Source of the DNA: Varroa destructor
Lineage: Eukaryota; Arthropoda; Arachnida; Mesostigmata; Varroidae
Direction of reading: 5' to 3'
NCBI RefSeq assembly: GCF_002443255.2
Contig: NW_019211455.1
Span: 18,141,126 to 18,205,125 of the forward strand
Length of the DNA: 64,000 bases
In this document: positions 14,101 through 28,590 of the stretch, in pieces
How positions within the stretch are numbered: the stretch's first letter is position 1
Layout of the letters: each line of letters starts with the position of its first letter
The notes under the pieces: generated by a model
Told to the model about the DNA's origin: nothing
The model's database searches: none
Seen by the model: only the letters and a program-made list of their open reading frames with translations
Program-made: the position numbers and the translations under genes

Positions 14101-17100
14101 AAACGAAGAATGGTGTAATGCCGTCGACAGGGTATTTCTTTGTGATGTTAAACAGTTAGGTTCCATTCCATGATTCAGTACTGCTTAAAATTTGTTTAAA
14201 ATCGTCTTTCGTTGCAGCTATTCATAATCCGGATGAGAATCAGGACATTTGTGGGCTGAATATTCCGCCAACTCTATCGTGTTTAGATAGGTCTCTTTCT
14301 TCACCAAGAAACGCCAAGCAAAAACGATTTGCTTTTTTTGGAATAATTTCAGTGTTTTTTATTATTTATATACAAGAAGTCTACCCTATCACACAGTATC
14401 AGATGTATCCATTTTCGTATCCATCGTCAGTTGCTATCAGGCCCTGTTCTAATTAAACTGTGAAGTCTTATTAAGCATTTCTGAATTCTATTTCGTTTGC
14501 TTCGTTGCTATTTTGCTTGCCATGTAATTCTTCTAAAAGGTTTACGTGTGTATACAAATCATCTTATATTCAGCGTCTGAATGCTTTGTTAAGGGAATCC
14601 AAAGAATGAGCATGGGTGTCAACCGATGGGGATAACGCTAATTACAGATTGAACTCCCTCAGTAAAAGTGACATTCTCTCAAATTTTTCAAAGTAATATA
14701 TATATATATATGTACTGTGCGCTTTGCCTATTATGGCGTTGCTGGATTCTTTGGTACTGAATTAACGAAATGGACTACAAACACACAAAGATATAAATAA
14801 ACACACTGACAAAATAAAGACAAAGTGTCATACAAACGAATCGAGAATAGATGCGCTGCACTGAATAATGTGCAGGTCGAAGTTTGAAGGTTCAACAATA
14901 ACGTTGGGCCGAATTGAACCGTATATGTTAGACCGCATTGCTGTGTGCCGTGAATACTGGCCCATTCAGTGTTAACGAACATACAATTAATTCTTTATGA
15001 AGTACGCTCTAGTCGAAGCTTCGTAATTGCTCACTTTAAGGTCTAACATTATGCGAAAAGAAAGGTACAACGGAAGATCAAAGTACCGCCATTTTTTTAA
15101 TTCGAAGAACATCAATTAACGATTAATCAACATATCTATTATTTATATGATGAAGAGGCCTAAATGGATCGTAGATACTGTAGTGAATTTATATTGAACT
15201 GTAAGTAATTGTATCCATTAGATCATCCTGAATAGGTTTGGTATTACATGTATGTCTCTGTCAACTTTCGTAGGGGACGCAGGTAACACTTTTCAGATTC
15301 TTCATATTAATAACTCAACTACCAGAACGATCGACGAATGCTTGGCTGTATAACACGAAGTCAGACGAATTCAAAATCCCGAAACTCTAAGCGATAGAGC
15401 GCGTTACACTTTTTACTCAGTCATCAAAAAACTGCTGCACGAGCCAGGACGAACTCGTGCGCGGCCGGTCATCTAAGGTCATAAGGTGTCAGCAACACCT
15501 AAGGTAACATATGAAGATATCTTAGAATTAGTGTGAATGCCGCGGCAAGAGCAACTCAATGCAGCGGTAGAACGACTCAACAATAATTAGCCGGTCTATG
15601 GTTTATTCAACGCTACGTATGTTTAATAGAACATTTTCAAAAAAAAAAAATTGAAATGAGAGAATATCTATGAAACGGTATATCTGAGTATGATGTATAC
15701 AAAAATGTATTATACGTATGATGAAACAATGAAATGGTTGTAATGGGGATTATGTTATATGTAGCTTGGCGACCGTCTTTACTATGATCGTCAGTCGAAT
15801 GCATACTACGCTAGTAAAGATGCACTCGCTGACGAGAACCTGCAAAACGTTGCCCGCCACTTACTTCTTTCATCGGCATTTGCTTGTTGTTGCTTATTGT
15901 AAGTTTACAATGTCAGCTTTTTTTATTCACTTCAGTTCCCGTCCGAATGGACATCGCATCACCCTAGTGATGGCCGAAACAGCAGCAGTGCGGTACATCG
16001 AGTTTAGCATCGTCTATTGACCTCCCACTCCTCCGACGTCTGTACTCCCAATGGATGCTCCGCATTATTCAAGCAGGAATTTCCAGCGTTGTTTACTTGC
16101 ACAGAAAGGGCTGGAACGTGTATACTACACGACAAGTGATGTTTTGTAACATCTAGTTTGCACTAGAATCGCCAAAATCGTCGTAAAATCCTTCGATATG
16201 TCCTTCGATACGACGTTGATTGAAGCGCATCAAGTGAATTTCATAGAAATTTTAATCCGTGCTCATCCTCACTGGCCACACTGTGGCACACATCAAATAG
16301 GGATCAATGATAGCCGTTTTGACGCCCCTTGATATGCGCCGTAAGTGATGATCCTGGAGCTGGAAAAAAAGCTGGACCCCAAACTCGTTTGCTAGTCAAC
16401 TGATCAAATGTTGATGATCATCAACAATTGTCTGCCGCAACAACGGCAATACTTGTTCCGCTTATGTTGTTGATGTCCTCTACTCTATGGCGTTGACTTC
16501 CCAGCAAAATGTAAGATCCGGTCGGGATCATCAATGGCGGCTATGGCAACGGAAGCTTTCCGATGAGAGCACTGGAGCGGCAGTGCCGGTGACGCTAATG
16601 TCTGACCAGATGTCGAAGTAGCAGAAATTAGAAAAACATGCAGCCATTCATGTTACTGATAATATTAGAACTGCCAATGCGTTAGACGACAATCTCCGTT
16701 GTATCACTCCGCACATCACTGCATTCCGTCTGCTCCAGATTGATGAGGAAATAAATCAGCTCTTCTTACACCTAGCGTAACCATTTACCACAGCAGTGGC
16801 AATGGTCGCGGCGTCCATAGCCTACTTGTGGTCAAATTACGGCTGCTGTTATGGAAGAAGTGGCCGACCGCCACTGGTTTTCCGCAATACAACTACGACA
16901 GCGCGCAAGCGGGCGTATAGACAGAATGATAGATAAACTAAACGACCGAGGGACATTCCCACAAAAACGGAGCGTTGGCACCGTCGCCGGCGCTACCACC
17001 TCTGACGCGATTCTTGCTGCTGCTGCTGCTTCAACTAAAGCCAAGCACTCGACTGCAAAAGCGCGTTCTCTCCCTTCATTTCTGCGAAATGCTATTTCGG

Positions 17101-20100
17101 TGTATCAACCATTATCGAGCGTCGTCTACCTAGAACGATGACTGAATAGTAGCTGTTAGCAACATCTTAATGCCAATTCGACTGTGCAATAACGCCACTC
17201 ATTGTAGATTAGTTTGGGCAACTGACTAGCTGCCTTGACGGGTATTCATGGTGTTAAACATGGATTAACCACCTGGATGTGGAACGCGCGCACGCACGCA
17301 GATATGCGAAGTTGAAGGCAGTGAGTCTGGATTTGTATATCTGTTGTCGATGTTTAGGGTTGGCCATGCATTCATGTGCTTGTCGGTGTGCAAGCATGTT
17401 ACCACATCGCTGTGCCTACCCGATGATGTGGTCACATGGCTTCAGTGATGCTCCTGGTGGACTGCTTATACTGGCCGTATTGTTATACCTGTTGACTTCG
17501 CAACGCTATCGAGCCAACGGTGTAATGACGTCCGCTACAGGAGCAAAATCACCGTCATTAGCAGCTGGGTCACAATAGAGGGCGGAGACAGATGACACTC
17601 GGGTCATGTAATAAATAATAGGATCACCTAGCGAACGACTCACAGCAGGGGGCCCTCCGGAATCGTCATTGGAATACACTGCGTTTTTAAGCTAAATTGG
17701 TCAACAAACAAAGAACGATAAACTACAATGTCCACGGATTTAACTCGCCGTGCTTATCACGTGGGATGCATTTGTTAAGAAAGTGCAAAAATATTCAACG
17801 TGCCGAGTCAGCTTGATGATCCGTCGCCGTTAGGCATGCCGTACATATGCTTGAATCGGATTCGATGCTAGAATAGTGGGGACCTTAATTTAACCTCTGT
17901 CTGTTGAAACAGTGGTGTATATATAGATATTGTCATCGCTATTTCCGTTTTTTCCCCTTCAAACGGAGTTTTATTCGTCTAATTAACGTTCGTCTCTACT
18001 GATCGTCGAGAAATATTGTAGAATCAGCTGGTTTTATCCTGCATCTTTAATTATTGTTATGCGAATATCATCTTTCATATTAAAAGTATAATAATACTCA
18101 ATATATATACGGGCACGTGGGTCAAAACAACAATTTGCTCCCAGATAGACTGGATTGTTGCACGTATCTTGCAGAAATACCAATTTAGCACGTTATCTCT
18201 CAGTTCCTCTTTATCTCTATACGCTGCCAGTCGTCCAACTAACTCCACTCAGCCCACCGTTAATACGGTAAAAAACACCAGGCCCAAATAATCTCGGATG
18301 AATACATAGGGATGCATTAGGTAACGGTATCAAACCACGGCACAATCCGAGAGTTGTTTTTTTTTTCTATTTTCAATTCCACGTAGTTAGCAAGCTCCTG
18401 TAGTTTTTACTGTCGTTAGTACCGCTACTGTCGCCGCCCGATCGGCGTCCGTTTCCTTTGTCAGGCAACAACAATTGAAAAAGCAATTGACTTCCTTCCC
18501 TCCACTGCGTTCTTTCATACGACCGGCGAAAAGCGCGTCCGGATCTAGCTAGCTAACGTCTGTCATGGGTATCTGTTATGAGTTTTTGTTTTGTTTGGCC
18601 ACGTGTGTCGATATGGGAAATATGTTCGATCAGACAGCGAGGCAGACAATAACAGCAGTTCATGGCCTGAATATGTATTATGTGAGAAGGATACGAACCG
18701 CTGCTTTTGCGGGTAGTCGAATCGTGACAAACGAAATCAACATGGCGTCGTTGATAACGAGTACACGTTATAGCCCGCGGGTTCGGCACGACCTGCTTCC
18801 AATAGTCTGATCGTGAGCTGAGACACTATTCTAAACGAATGCTAAAATCAGACAGCAGGCTACTTTTTATAGCCGTGGTCAAAATTGAACTAAAGCAAAG
18901 CTAATCCACATCTGGCTATAGTCAATGCTCTATTTGTGTGAATCAATATAGTATAAATAAATGTCTAAGAAGAACAGTAGGATTATAACACCGAGAGAAA
19001 AAGAAATATCTGTCGTGCTTGTTATAGGGGAAAAAATTATATTGTACTTGCTTTTTGGCAACAGTAGCAAGTTAGTTTGCAGCAAACGCCGCGCCAAAAC
19101 GCAACTTTCCGTACACCGTTCTACCGTGACGCGAATGATTCTGATTTGTTAAGGATTTGTGTGTCTTGAAGAATAATCTACTTCAAATGTAGCGATCCCA
19201 ATTTAGCTGAGCCATAGAATCAGAAAGTGTTATGATAGGAACAGCTCCTCAAGCGTCCTGTTATGTCTATCCGCTTGATGTTACCTTTGAGCTAAAGTCA
19301 AGATCGCTTCTTCGTATATTATCACTTGACGATCTCAGAGAGCTCATTGCCAATCGGACCCGTGGGCATCACACTATAAGAACAGCTTAGGACAGAGAGA
19401 GAATTGTCTAATTGGATAACTCGACTGACAGGGCGACCTAACCTTAATGAGACGAAATAGGTCTCACCACGTCATCGCCAACACTGTCTTTTCTGTGAAT
19501 TCCTTCTTCCCAGAACGGGTTAGGTCCTGCAATTTAATAGTTGACGTTCCGCCCCCACTATTTACCACCCGCACCAACTATTACCCACAAGTTCTCCTTT
19601 TTTGCTGCGATGTCCTCGTCTGTTCTCGGGTACAAGAAGCGTCCTTAGATCAGACATGCTCTTTAGATCGAAATTTTGATACTGAACATATCGTAATACA
19701 TTTCTCGATACATCTATGGTACGCCTAAAACGTATATTTACTATTGCTCTTTAGTTTACTTCGACGTGCTGATTGATGTGGGTCTTTAATTATACTCCTG
19801 AAATCAACACATGTTCACAGTTCCGTTTAGTAATGTTCTCTGGACATGAAGCAAAATTAACGCAGTCTTATAACTACGTGAGCAAGGAAGCCTGATCAGA
19901 TCTGAGTGTATACGTGTCTATATATATGTAATGATACCTTTGTCGTATTAGGAGTGAGCCAGAATAAATTAAGTCATTCTCTGCGATGACATGGATAATT
20001 TACGATGGTAGTACGTAAAGCTGTTGTAATGGATTGCTGCTAGAATTAGTCAGAAGCGAGTGCAAGCTGAGGACTTGTGAGAGATCTGTAACCCCGCTTT

Positions 20101-23100
20101 TCGCAGAACGTGCACGCGAGTCATATATACGATTTCTTCATCAGAATAGTCTCTGTGTTACAGCCTTTTCTCTGTTTTTGCTAGTCATTAATGAACGAAT
20201 CCTCCGTTACCAAAAGCTTCGCTCAATGGAGGAAGAGTTCGCCAGTTGATTCTTCTTTTGAATGCTGTTAAAGCGATGAATTGAATCCACTTTTCTCAGT
20301 GACGTCTGCGTCTATACAACTAGTGTATCAAGATTTATCTGACTATCATAAGTCACGTATGAACTCAATGTATTAGCTCAATGTATTATATCTGGGCAGT
20401 AGTGCCCCTGTTTGCTGAACTGAATTTGTATACTATGGATCTTCCATTATACTTCATCTGATTGAACATCTGCTGCGAAATAGGTGGACTCGTACTGTGT
20501 TAGGCATATGACGAAGTATTTTATTTTGATTATGTATGCTTATACTTTATCGTCTATAGTTTGTTGTCGACATGCGAGATAGGAGTTTCCTACCTAGTGA
20601 GCCTGATATTACAAAATGTTAGCAATAGAATAACTATTCTGAATTTAAAGAAAAATATAATGTATCATGACATGAATATCTAGTCTGTTGTACCTACCCA
20701 TTGAGACCCTTGTCGAAAAAGCTCGCTTGTCAAGTCTATTTCATGTCAAGTCGACACATGCTCTCATACGAGGCTGAGGAACCAGTTTATCAAAATCTTA
20801 TCAGATATATGTACATGGTTAATGTAATAGTATATAATGAATGTAAAGCTACTACCGTACATCGTTCCGATCTATCATGTTAGCCCCTCTACTTAAATAA
20901 GTGTTTCGCGCTGAAATCAATAATACATTCATATTATTAACGATTTTTCTATGCTTACTTTTCAGATACTATTCTGTACTCTAAACACGCACAAAGTGGA
21001 TATGTCGAAACTGCTAGGAGGTCAGATCGGCCTCGAAGACTTCATATTTGTTCATCGCCGTGGGCAGGTTAAAGAAGTTGAAGTACACAAACAGGATGAC
21101 TCCTTGGGCCTTACCATTACCGACAATGGGGCGGGCTTCGCGTTCATCAAACGCATTAAGGAGGGATCCCTTATGGACAAGATTGGCTTTATACAGGTAA
21201 ATTGTTATTACGAATAAAACAACGGTATATGAGCATGTTAAAATACAGTATTTTGTTATTGCTTGATAGCTTGAATAGGTTAATTATCTCTGTGCAATAA
21301 ACTTTTATATAGATATTATACTTTCAGACCATTCTTAAGTTTCTTGTTTCTGCTTATTTTCCTGGAACTGTTATCTATAGTAATGGCTAAAGCACTAATG
21401 CAGATGGTGAGCTGTCGGCTAATGACCGAATCAATATCATGCTACGCACAAATGACGATGCTCTGCTTAGCTAATTTGGAGGCTTGAAAAAGAAAAGGAG
21501 TTATAATTTCAGGGACAGACTGGCAGATTCATTGTTCATCATGTCCACCATTGACTACGAGGTAGAAATCCAAAACAGTTTATGTTAATACAATTAACTA
21601 TTATATAGCTGATGACCACTATGACAGCAACAAACGGATTTTGCCAGATATCATTGAAAATGGGGCGGCCTGAGTGAATGGATAATATAAAGCTTTCGGT
21701 GGTGAACAGGTTTTCGTCGATCATCTTATTTCCTTGTACCTAACTCCAACAAATGAAACATAGCGAAAAGACCATTTACATAACCCACCAAGCGCTAAAG
21801 CCGTGGCGCGGACGTCGCCGCCATAGCGCCGAAATTCAATTTTAAAATTTTCCCTTTATACAGTCCGTTTCGACTGTGATGTCCTCTACGTCGGTGAAAG
21901 ACACGTTGATGTTGATTCGCTCATGATCGTAGCGCTTTTCGCTGTTGACGCCCGCTCCGGCCAACGCTGCAAGTTCCACGATTGCAGGTTAGATCCACGA
22001 GGACCATTTTCAGAGATGACCAATCAGCGTCAATGCTGCGGGAAAACACGTAGGGCCTAGCATCCGAAGTGACAATAGCTTGACGTCACGTTTGTGCCAT
22101 CCGTGTAGAACATTATTATGCATATACCAATATGTTAGCAGAACACCAAGAAAGTAAGATAAGCAAAGACGTAATAATAACGAGCAAATGAAACCGTTCG
22201 AGGAACGTAACTAAATAACGACGTTAGTTAAATAACAAATATAGCAGACAATAGTCGGTGATTGAGCGCTGAGGAGCTGATTCAACCTGAGGAGGCCAGA
22301 TGATTGATACCCGCTGTAATTGTTAGCAATCGCTTTTTTTTACTTACTTTAGTTACACGGGATGGCAGCAACTGCACTTCATGATTTTTCTAGTCTACGA
22401 ATTACTGATATTATGACACATAGCTCTTGAGCGGAAGTTGCTTAATGAGTTGACGATGAAGATAGCCAAAACAAGAGAAAGTAGATATCTCTTATCTGGG
22501 AAAATACTGAATGCTGTGTAGTGATTATAGCGCCATCTCCAAAACCCACGACATTTGTTGTCGTAACAGTTGTCGAACGATGAGTACGTCGCTTTCGGCG
22601 TTTCGACTCTTTTGGTAATCGATTCGTCTCGTCAGTAGATTTCAAATAATAAAAGTTTAGGCTTGTATTTTCAAAACGGGGGGGGGGGGGGGAATAGATA
22701 AATACGGAAGCGGTACAGTTACCGCTTTCAAAAAATGCCAACCAGTCGTACTGCCTTTGAACAGGCAACTTTTGATGGCTGAATTCCACGATCGTTAATT
22801 TCGGTCGTGCTATTCTCCCATACCAGTGACCAACTTCAATAACTGATTTCAACGAAGCCTTTCTTGGCAGTTCTCCGGATCGACTAGGCATTGACACAGA
22901 AAACTAGACCGTATGCCTTTACAGCACCATCATAATTTCGAAAAACTGATAGGAAGTTTCGCGCATTGTTGGCCAACTGCTTTGCTAACATTTTGTCAAA
23001 AAATCTGACACATGTGGTTCGGCATAGTAATAATAAAAAAGCAGGAACCAGGATGAATGACTTAAGACCATTATTAGTTTGACCAGATATTCGATTTAGT

Positions 23101-26100
23101 ACATTTAGATCTGAGTTTAATCTATTTATAGCATGAATAAATCGATATGCATATCTACGTATGCATTATATAATTATGTTTTCTAATCAAAATCAAAATA
23201 AGGACGCGATTAAAGTGAAATTGGACTGATGTATCATGGCACAGTATAGCTCAATGAATAGAAAGAATACTATATTAGTAAATACTCACTAATATCCTGT
23301 ACCGTTTTCATCTGTTCATTTGTATATGACTGAACGATACCCAGTCATCGAATAAGAGGGCTAACTACTGTATTGCCAAGAACCGAAACAGGGTTTTCTA
23401 TTTACCACTAGTATTTTACCATTTACCATTTGCGACCTAAATTGGGTCTATTCCCAAACGCTGCACTAATCTTTGGCATTGCTGCTAGCCGTTAGAAACA
23501 AGGGCCTTTTGTTTGAACCGTCAATATTAAGCGTTCCAGAATACACTCATACGCAGGATTTTATGGAGCCTCGATCTTTTTTAGGTTAAGCCTGACCTTT
23601 GCATACACGCTATAGCCGCTCTCGCTTTGTTTCTTATCGCAGCGGTTTTCAGGCGGCCACATTTATTATTATCATTAATGATCTATTTGAATATTTATAT
23701 CCGTGGCAATTATCGACTCCCACGGTGTTCTGTTCAGATGATGCACGCAGATCCGAAAAGCAGTTTGTCTATCAGCAGCCCGACGCGATCCTATAGCGTT
23801 GGCGGTTTGGATTGGACTGCATCGAAGGGATCGCATTGCCCCGTGGGCATATACTATGTGGTATACATTATAGTAGTGGCTATATTCAAATAGGCATCAC
23901 CATAGTCTGTTGTGCTGTTATCACAATCATTACCACCGCTAGTGTGTTGCTATCTCTGTTGTAATTATAATGCCTATTACCGTTCTTTTTGAATCGTTCG
24001 ATTGTTGCATGTTCTCCTTGTTCCAGCGCTTACTGCCGCCGTCGAAGCGTCATATCGCTTTTCGCTATTGTTTATTGTTATACAATATGAGGTGCACTAT
24101 TTTGGCCTTGTCGACTTTATTACTATTCGATCCCCTTTGGTGCAATTTTGAGCTGTGCTGATGTGGCACGAACCTCGTTGACGTCGTTGCCAGCCGGAAA
24201 CAGCAAAACCATCAACGTAGCCTTTTCCCTGTCAGCCAGCTGTTGTCGGCGGAATTGCGACAGTATCTTTCATATGTTCAAGCCTTTGCTTGGCATTATC
24301 TTCATACAACGGTATTATGATCGCGATCAGGAACAACAACAACAAACGCGGTCTCATCAGCATCAGAAACGGTCCCTGTTGCACAATTAGATAAAGACTC
24401 GAGTCTAAAGCTTCTTATCGGGCACTATCGTTTAGCGCACGTTAAGTGGTAGAGCTGGTAGACAAGCAAGTTGCATTACTCCCCGCTGTCATGGCGGTGC
24501 CAGAATAGTAACAGCTGAGCGGAGCGCCGTCAGATCCTGTAACTCAAACGGGACCCCGCCAAATTCGGTGACCGCGCGAGGCGGAGATGTTCCGAAGCCA
24601 AGGCAAACTTAACAATGGCAAAACACACAACGGCTATGGCAATGGACGTTCTAAACATAGCTACGGCCTTAGTTCAGTTGCCGCTAACTCTCATCGCTGA
24701 AGCAACCGCCGAAAGACTCAGACGCACGAACTAACAAAGTACACATGAAAACGAACAATGGAATACGATGCTGCCGTTCAAACTGATGTTGCCGACTCCA
24801 GCTGGCAGCAGAACAAGGCGAAAGGATAACAACTAGATAAAGCTGAACATGAAAATTCGGAAGAAGCCACCGACTGTGAGAGATAAGCAGTGGGACGGAG
24901 TGCTGCATGGTAGAGCGGGAGCAAGCCACTTCGGGATAACAGTGATAATCCATCGGAATGGATCAGCTAAGCCGATAATCTACAGGGCTGAAAAGATAGG
25001 GTTCGGCTGAGAAAAATACCATTTATGATTTTTAAGTAAAGACGGATACATACGGAATGATATTGGGCACGATCGGAATTGATACAGATCGCAAGTAGAA
25101 ACGTTATGCATTTCTATTAATTGAATGGCTTAGCATTGTCGTTTAGAAAACATTTCTAAGTCTCGTTTTCGTCCCGTATGTTCTTTCGCCACATTTGAAA
25201 GGAATAGAGATGTCTGCGATGGGCATGCGATAAGTTGACAGGGTTGACAGTGTGGGTCAACGAATACAGTTAGAGGTACTTAAAATGAATGATAAAAAAC
25301 GAAACTTGAGAGTTTCGCCGACACATCAGAAAGCATGGCTAGCCACAGAAGTTAACATTTATTGCAGAATTCAGAGTATACTGAAAAGGTTGTAACTTTT
25401 TAAATCGTGGATGTATCAGGTTCTTTGCCATTGCTCGCGTAAGTGTTTGACAAAGCATCATGATGGCCTACTAAAATATTGAGAAAGGGCTCGGATTAAG
25501 CCAAACGTGCCTAGTTGCTACGTTTTAAGAACGTTGTGTTGTTGTAAATAAATGTTGTTTCAGATAGATAGTAACTAAATTTTCGACTTATCTCTTGGTT
25601 GTAGGTTGGAGACCACATTGAGCGTATTAACAGTAACTCAATGGTAAGCTGTCGCCATTTCGAGGTGGCCAAGGCGCTCAAGGACATCCCCAAAGGAGAG
25701 ACGTTCGTGATGAGGCTAGTTGAACCTCTTAAGGCTGGATTTGGTGTGTAAATTCGAATATACAAGAAGAGCATATAGAAACCTTAGAAAAACTACTATC
25801 GAAAAATAGATTTTTTGAGAAACGCTTTTGTCGATTTTAAGCCTTCGGCATCACAAATGTATAACACTTTCATCACTATAGTGAATTTAGAAGAACGCGC
25901 TGATTATGCTTTGTGTCTAGGAACATGTTCCCATCAGAAAGCTATACAAACGTAATCGCTTATGCCAATCCAAGTTTGGTTTCGCTTTCCTTCCCGGGCT
26001 AAATTGTCTATGCCTATTTCCAAAACAATAAGGAATTGCGACAGAGGACAAAGAAACAGAGATCCAACGAAGGCAAAGCTTTCATTTCAACAGCTTTTCT

Positions 26101-28590
26101 ATTACGCAATGCCTACAGTTTCACAGTATAGGATTGAAGGAGTTGTCGAAAAAGTCTTCGAACTTGCTTCTGCTCATGTTGAAATACGGCCAGAATGCTT
26201 TTCTATTGAAACAAAATACGCTAAAATGGCGGTCTCTCTATGTTCGACTTGGCAGCTACAACAGCAACAGTAACAAGAATAAAAACCAAGCCGATAGAAC
26301 AAGATCGTTATCCAACGTTTATTGATAGGCTGCCAATATAGGCGCATATTTAATGTCAACGTCTGTGAATAGCGCGTATGATTCTCACTATAAGCAGACG
26401 ATTACAAACATTAAGACAGCACCCCTAGCATCGGGCTATAATATTTCTTCCAGCTTCACTCAGATGATCATCTTTACTTCAACTTATCTTGGTCGGCGAA
26501 CCAAGGTCAAATGTAGCGCAATACGCTTCTAGTGTTCGTCTTACTATTTTCGTCCGTCGTCCACCATCCCCTATTCGAAGTTCCCTCTCCATTAGGCGGA
26601 TCGCAAGTTTTTTATTTACAAGATGTCGACACCTACACACCGCTAACAACCAAACATTAGATCTGCATGTTACATAGACGGGCTAAATTTTTGATAAGTA
26701 GTTATTTTTAGTTATCCGCGTGACTGGCATTTTGAAAGAGCCTGAACTGCCGGCCATTGTATGTCAGAAATCTTGACGTACCCGAATGTCTTATTTGTCC
26801 TGTTACACGTACGATTATTATTATTATGTTATCATTGCTAGTTTTGTTGGAAATGTGCTTAGTTTAACGTCTGGCCCTTTCTTAATTGAGCTGTCTGCCA
26901 GCGTCATCTCCCTATACATATCATATCCATTATGCACGTTTGAAGGGCAAGATGATAACAAGCAATGCCTGTTATTATATTAACCAATTTGAATAAACAA
27001 TTAAAACAGCAGATGATGAATAAACAAACAACATTACATTTTATAAACTGCTGATCACCCGAAATCATGAGGCATATCATCATATGAGACATAAGCACAA
27101 ATGACGGGTCCAAAATAGCAAAAAGCAATAGAAGCAGTGACAGAGCTAGTTCGCACCATGTACCCATATGATCATGGATATTTTTGCAGCATTGTTATTA
27201 TTATTATGGCTCTTGATACATTTCAAATATTATTCTAAGGACGATTAATTTTCTTCCAGTTGACTTATATTTTGTGTGGATATGCGTGTATACGTCTTTC
27301 TTGTACCTTTACTAATCTCTCTACCTCTTATTTATCGTTACGAATAGCAAACATCGGCCCACGGAACAGTAGTTCCCTGAAAAAATCCCAGGGCTACGGA
27401 TCGGGAAAGGAGACGCTTCGCCTCCGGTCAAAAGGTCCGGCGAGTCTCCAAGATGCCGTAAGTGGATTTCTCATTACGAGCTTGTTATTGTGGTGTGTAC
27501 ACATACGTTTGCGTTCTCTGCATCGGGAAAAAGAGACACAAACGATGGTGTTTCTGTCGACATGCCACATCTGAGCGCCGTTCACTTTGTAGCTTGGCCA
27601 GGAGATGTTTCATTGAACGAGTGTCGCCGGATCGTATACCTACGTCAGGTGGACGATTTAAACTTGTAGTTCTTAAGAAAGACATAGAAACTCCACGGTT
27701 TGGTAGAGTGTGCGGTAAATTAAGTGCCGTAGAAGTGGAATTATTTGACTCGCGATTTTTTATTACACTACATTGAACGCTCCCGTTGACCTGATGCTTT
27801 CATGTAACTGAATGAGACGGCCTTAGCAATTAAAGGTAACACCTTATCACTGAAGCTTACATTCATCCCTTAACTATCTGAGCCTTAACGGAAACAAGTT
27901 AACTTAGTATGGTTTTTATTTTTCCTGGCTAAGAATTTGAAATAATTATTGACACGAAGTTCGAACGATTTTAATCACGATTTAAAGTCACGATCAGCTT
28001 GTGTGACATTGAACTGAACAGGGCAGATAGACTACTGCTACTTATAAAGGTAGCAAAACTTACAAAATGCTGTAGGCTTCTTTTGAGTGCCCCCCCCCCC
28101 CCCTCTATTGAATGAAATCATACTTCACGGTTTTCTATCCGGAGTGATTTAAGATACAAAACTTAACACTTGGAACTCACCCGTCAATTGAAAAAAATCT
28201 TCAAGAATAGCCAGGATGATAGTCAAACCAGGATTGAGGATAGTATTTGGGCAGGCCATCTGTAACATAATATCTTCTTTTTTTGTTTACTGATACCCAT
28301 GACCACAGCCGGATGATGTGATGCAGTTGGCGATCGATAAGTTGAACGCATGCCTCGATTCATTTATGGGTATCTCGGACGCAGAATTGGCGACACAGAT
28401 CTGGGAGCTAGCTGTCGCGTCCGGCCAAAACCCGCATCAATTCATCGAAGCGTTGGAACAATCGGATCTCGCTGCTTTCGGTTTCACGCAAGACTTTATG
28501 CTCGACCTTTGGGGAGCGATTACCGATGCACGTAGTGGCCGGGGCCAAATCAATTCGAACGGCAAAGGAAAAAGTCCGCCAATGTTCTGA
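11175..28590 (+). CDS. GIPC: GIPC-family PDZ adaptor protein (five coding exons, complete)
   Basis: Exons 11175-11447, 20966-21196, 25605-25743, 27348-27457 and 28309-28590; introns are GT-AG and phases join as 0,0,1,0, giving 344 aa (vertebrate GIPC1 is about 333). Residues 1-115 are the GH1 region, with SPTG..GFTN(I/V)KELY and [11 protein letters not shown] followed by [13 protein letters not shown]. The PDZ domain spans about 127-212; its carboxylate-binding loop is SLGLTI (137-142), followed by TDNGAG and [25 protein letters not shown] linker leads to the GH2 domain (about 240-335), ending near [15 protein letters not shown] proteins bind C-terminal tails of receptors with PDZ and myosin VI with GH2, linking cargo to endocytic trafficking (family knowledge). 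The start was chosen because the ATG lies one base after a strong acceptor (ttctgttcag, ending 11173), so at least one untranslated 5' exon lies further left. Identity is near certain; the 5' UTR exons are not located. Confidence 0.95.
11448..20965 (+). other. GIPC intron 1 (9.5 kb)
   Basis: Opens GTGGGT and closes cttttcag. 15760-17580 is relatively GC-rich, with overlapping open frames on both strands and a short GCT run near 17013. None resembles a known protein. Enhancer, old repeat and noncoding exon are all possible. Confidence 0.7.
13874..13915. repeat. Short tandem repeat of about 15 bp
   Basis: Three imperfect copies of a unit containing TTGTTTACGAC (…ATTGTTTACGACT TGTTGTTTACGACATATTGTTTA…), in GIPC intron 1. 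Confidence 0.6.
21197..25604 (+). other. GIPC intron 2 (4.4 kb)
   Basis: Opens GTAAAT and closes tcttggttgtag. 23600-24960 is again relatively GC-rich and has overlapping open frames without recognisable content. The poly-G run lies at 22678. Confidence 0.7.
22678..22692. repeat. Poly-G run (15)
   Basis: Fifteen uninterrupted G in GIPC intron 2, matched by a 14-C run at 28090-28103 in the last GIPC intron. Length may be unreliable in the assembly. Confidence 0.9.
25744..28308 (+). other. GIPC introns 3 and 4 around the small exon 27348-27457
   Basis: Intron 3 is 1604 bp (phase 1) and intron 4 is 851 bp (phase 0). I see nothing further in them apart from the poly-C run. Confidence 0.7.
28090..28103. 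repeat. Poly-C run (14)
   Basis: Fourteen uninterrupted C about 200 bp upstream of the last GIPC exon; a G-quadruplex-prone G run on the opposite strand. Confidence 0.9.

Noticed and set aside
15360..15600. Plus-strand pieces ([16 protein letters not shown]..., TYEDILEL) resembling a transposase
   Set aside because: Several stops and no diagnostic motif; could not be assigned to any transposon family.
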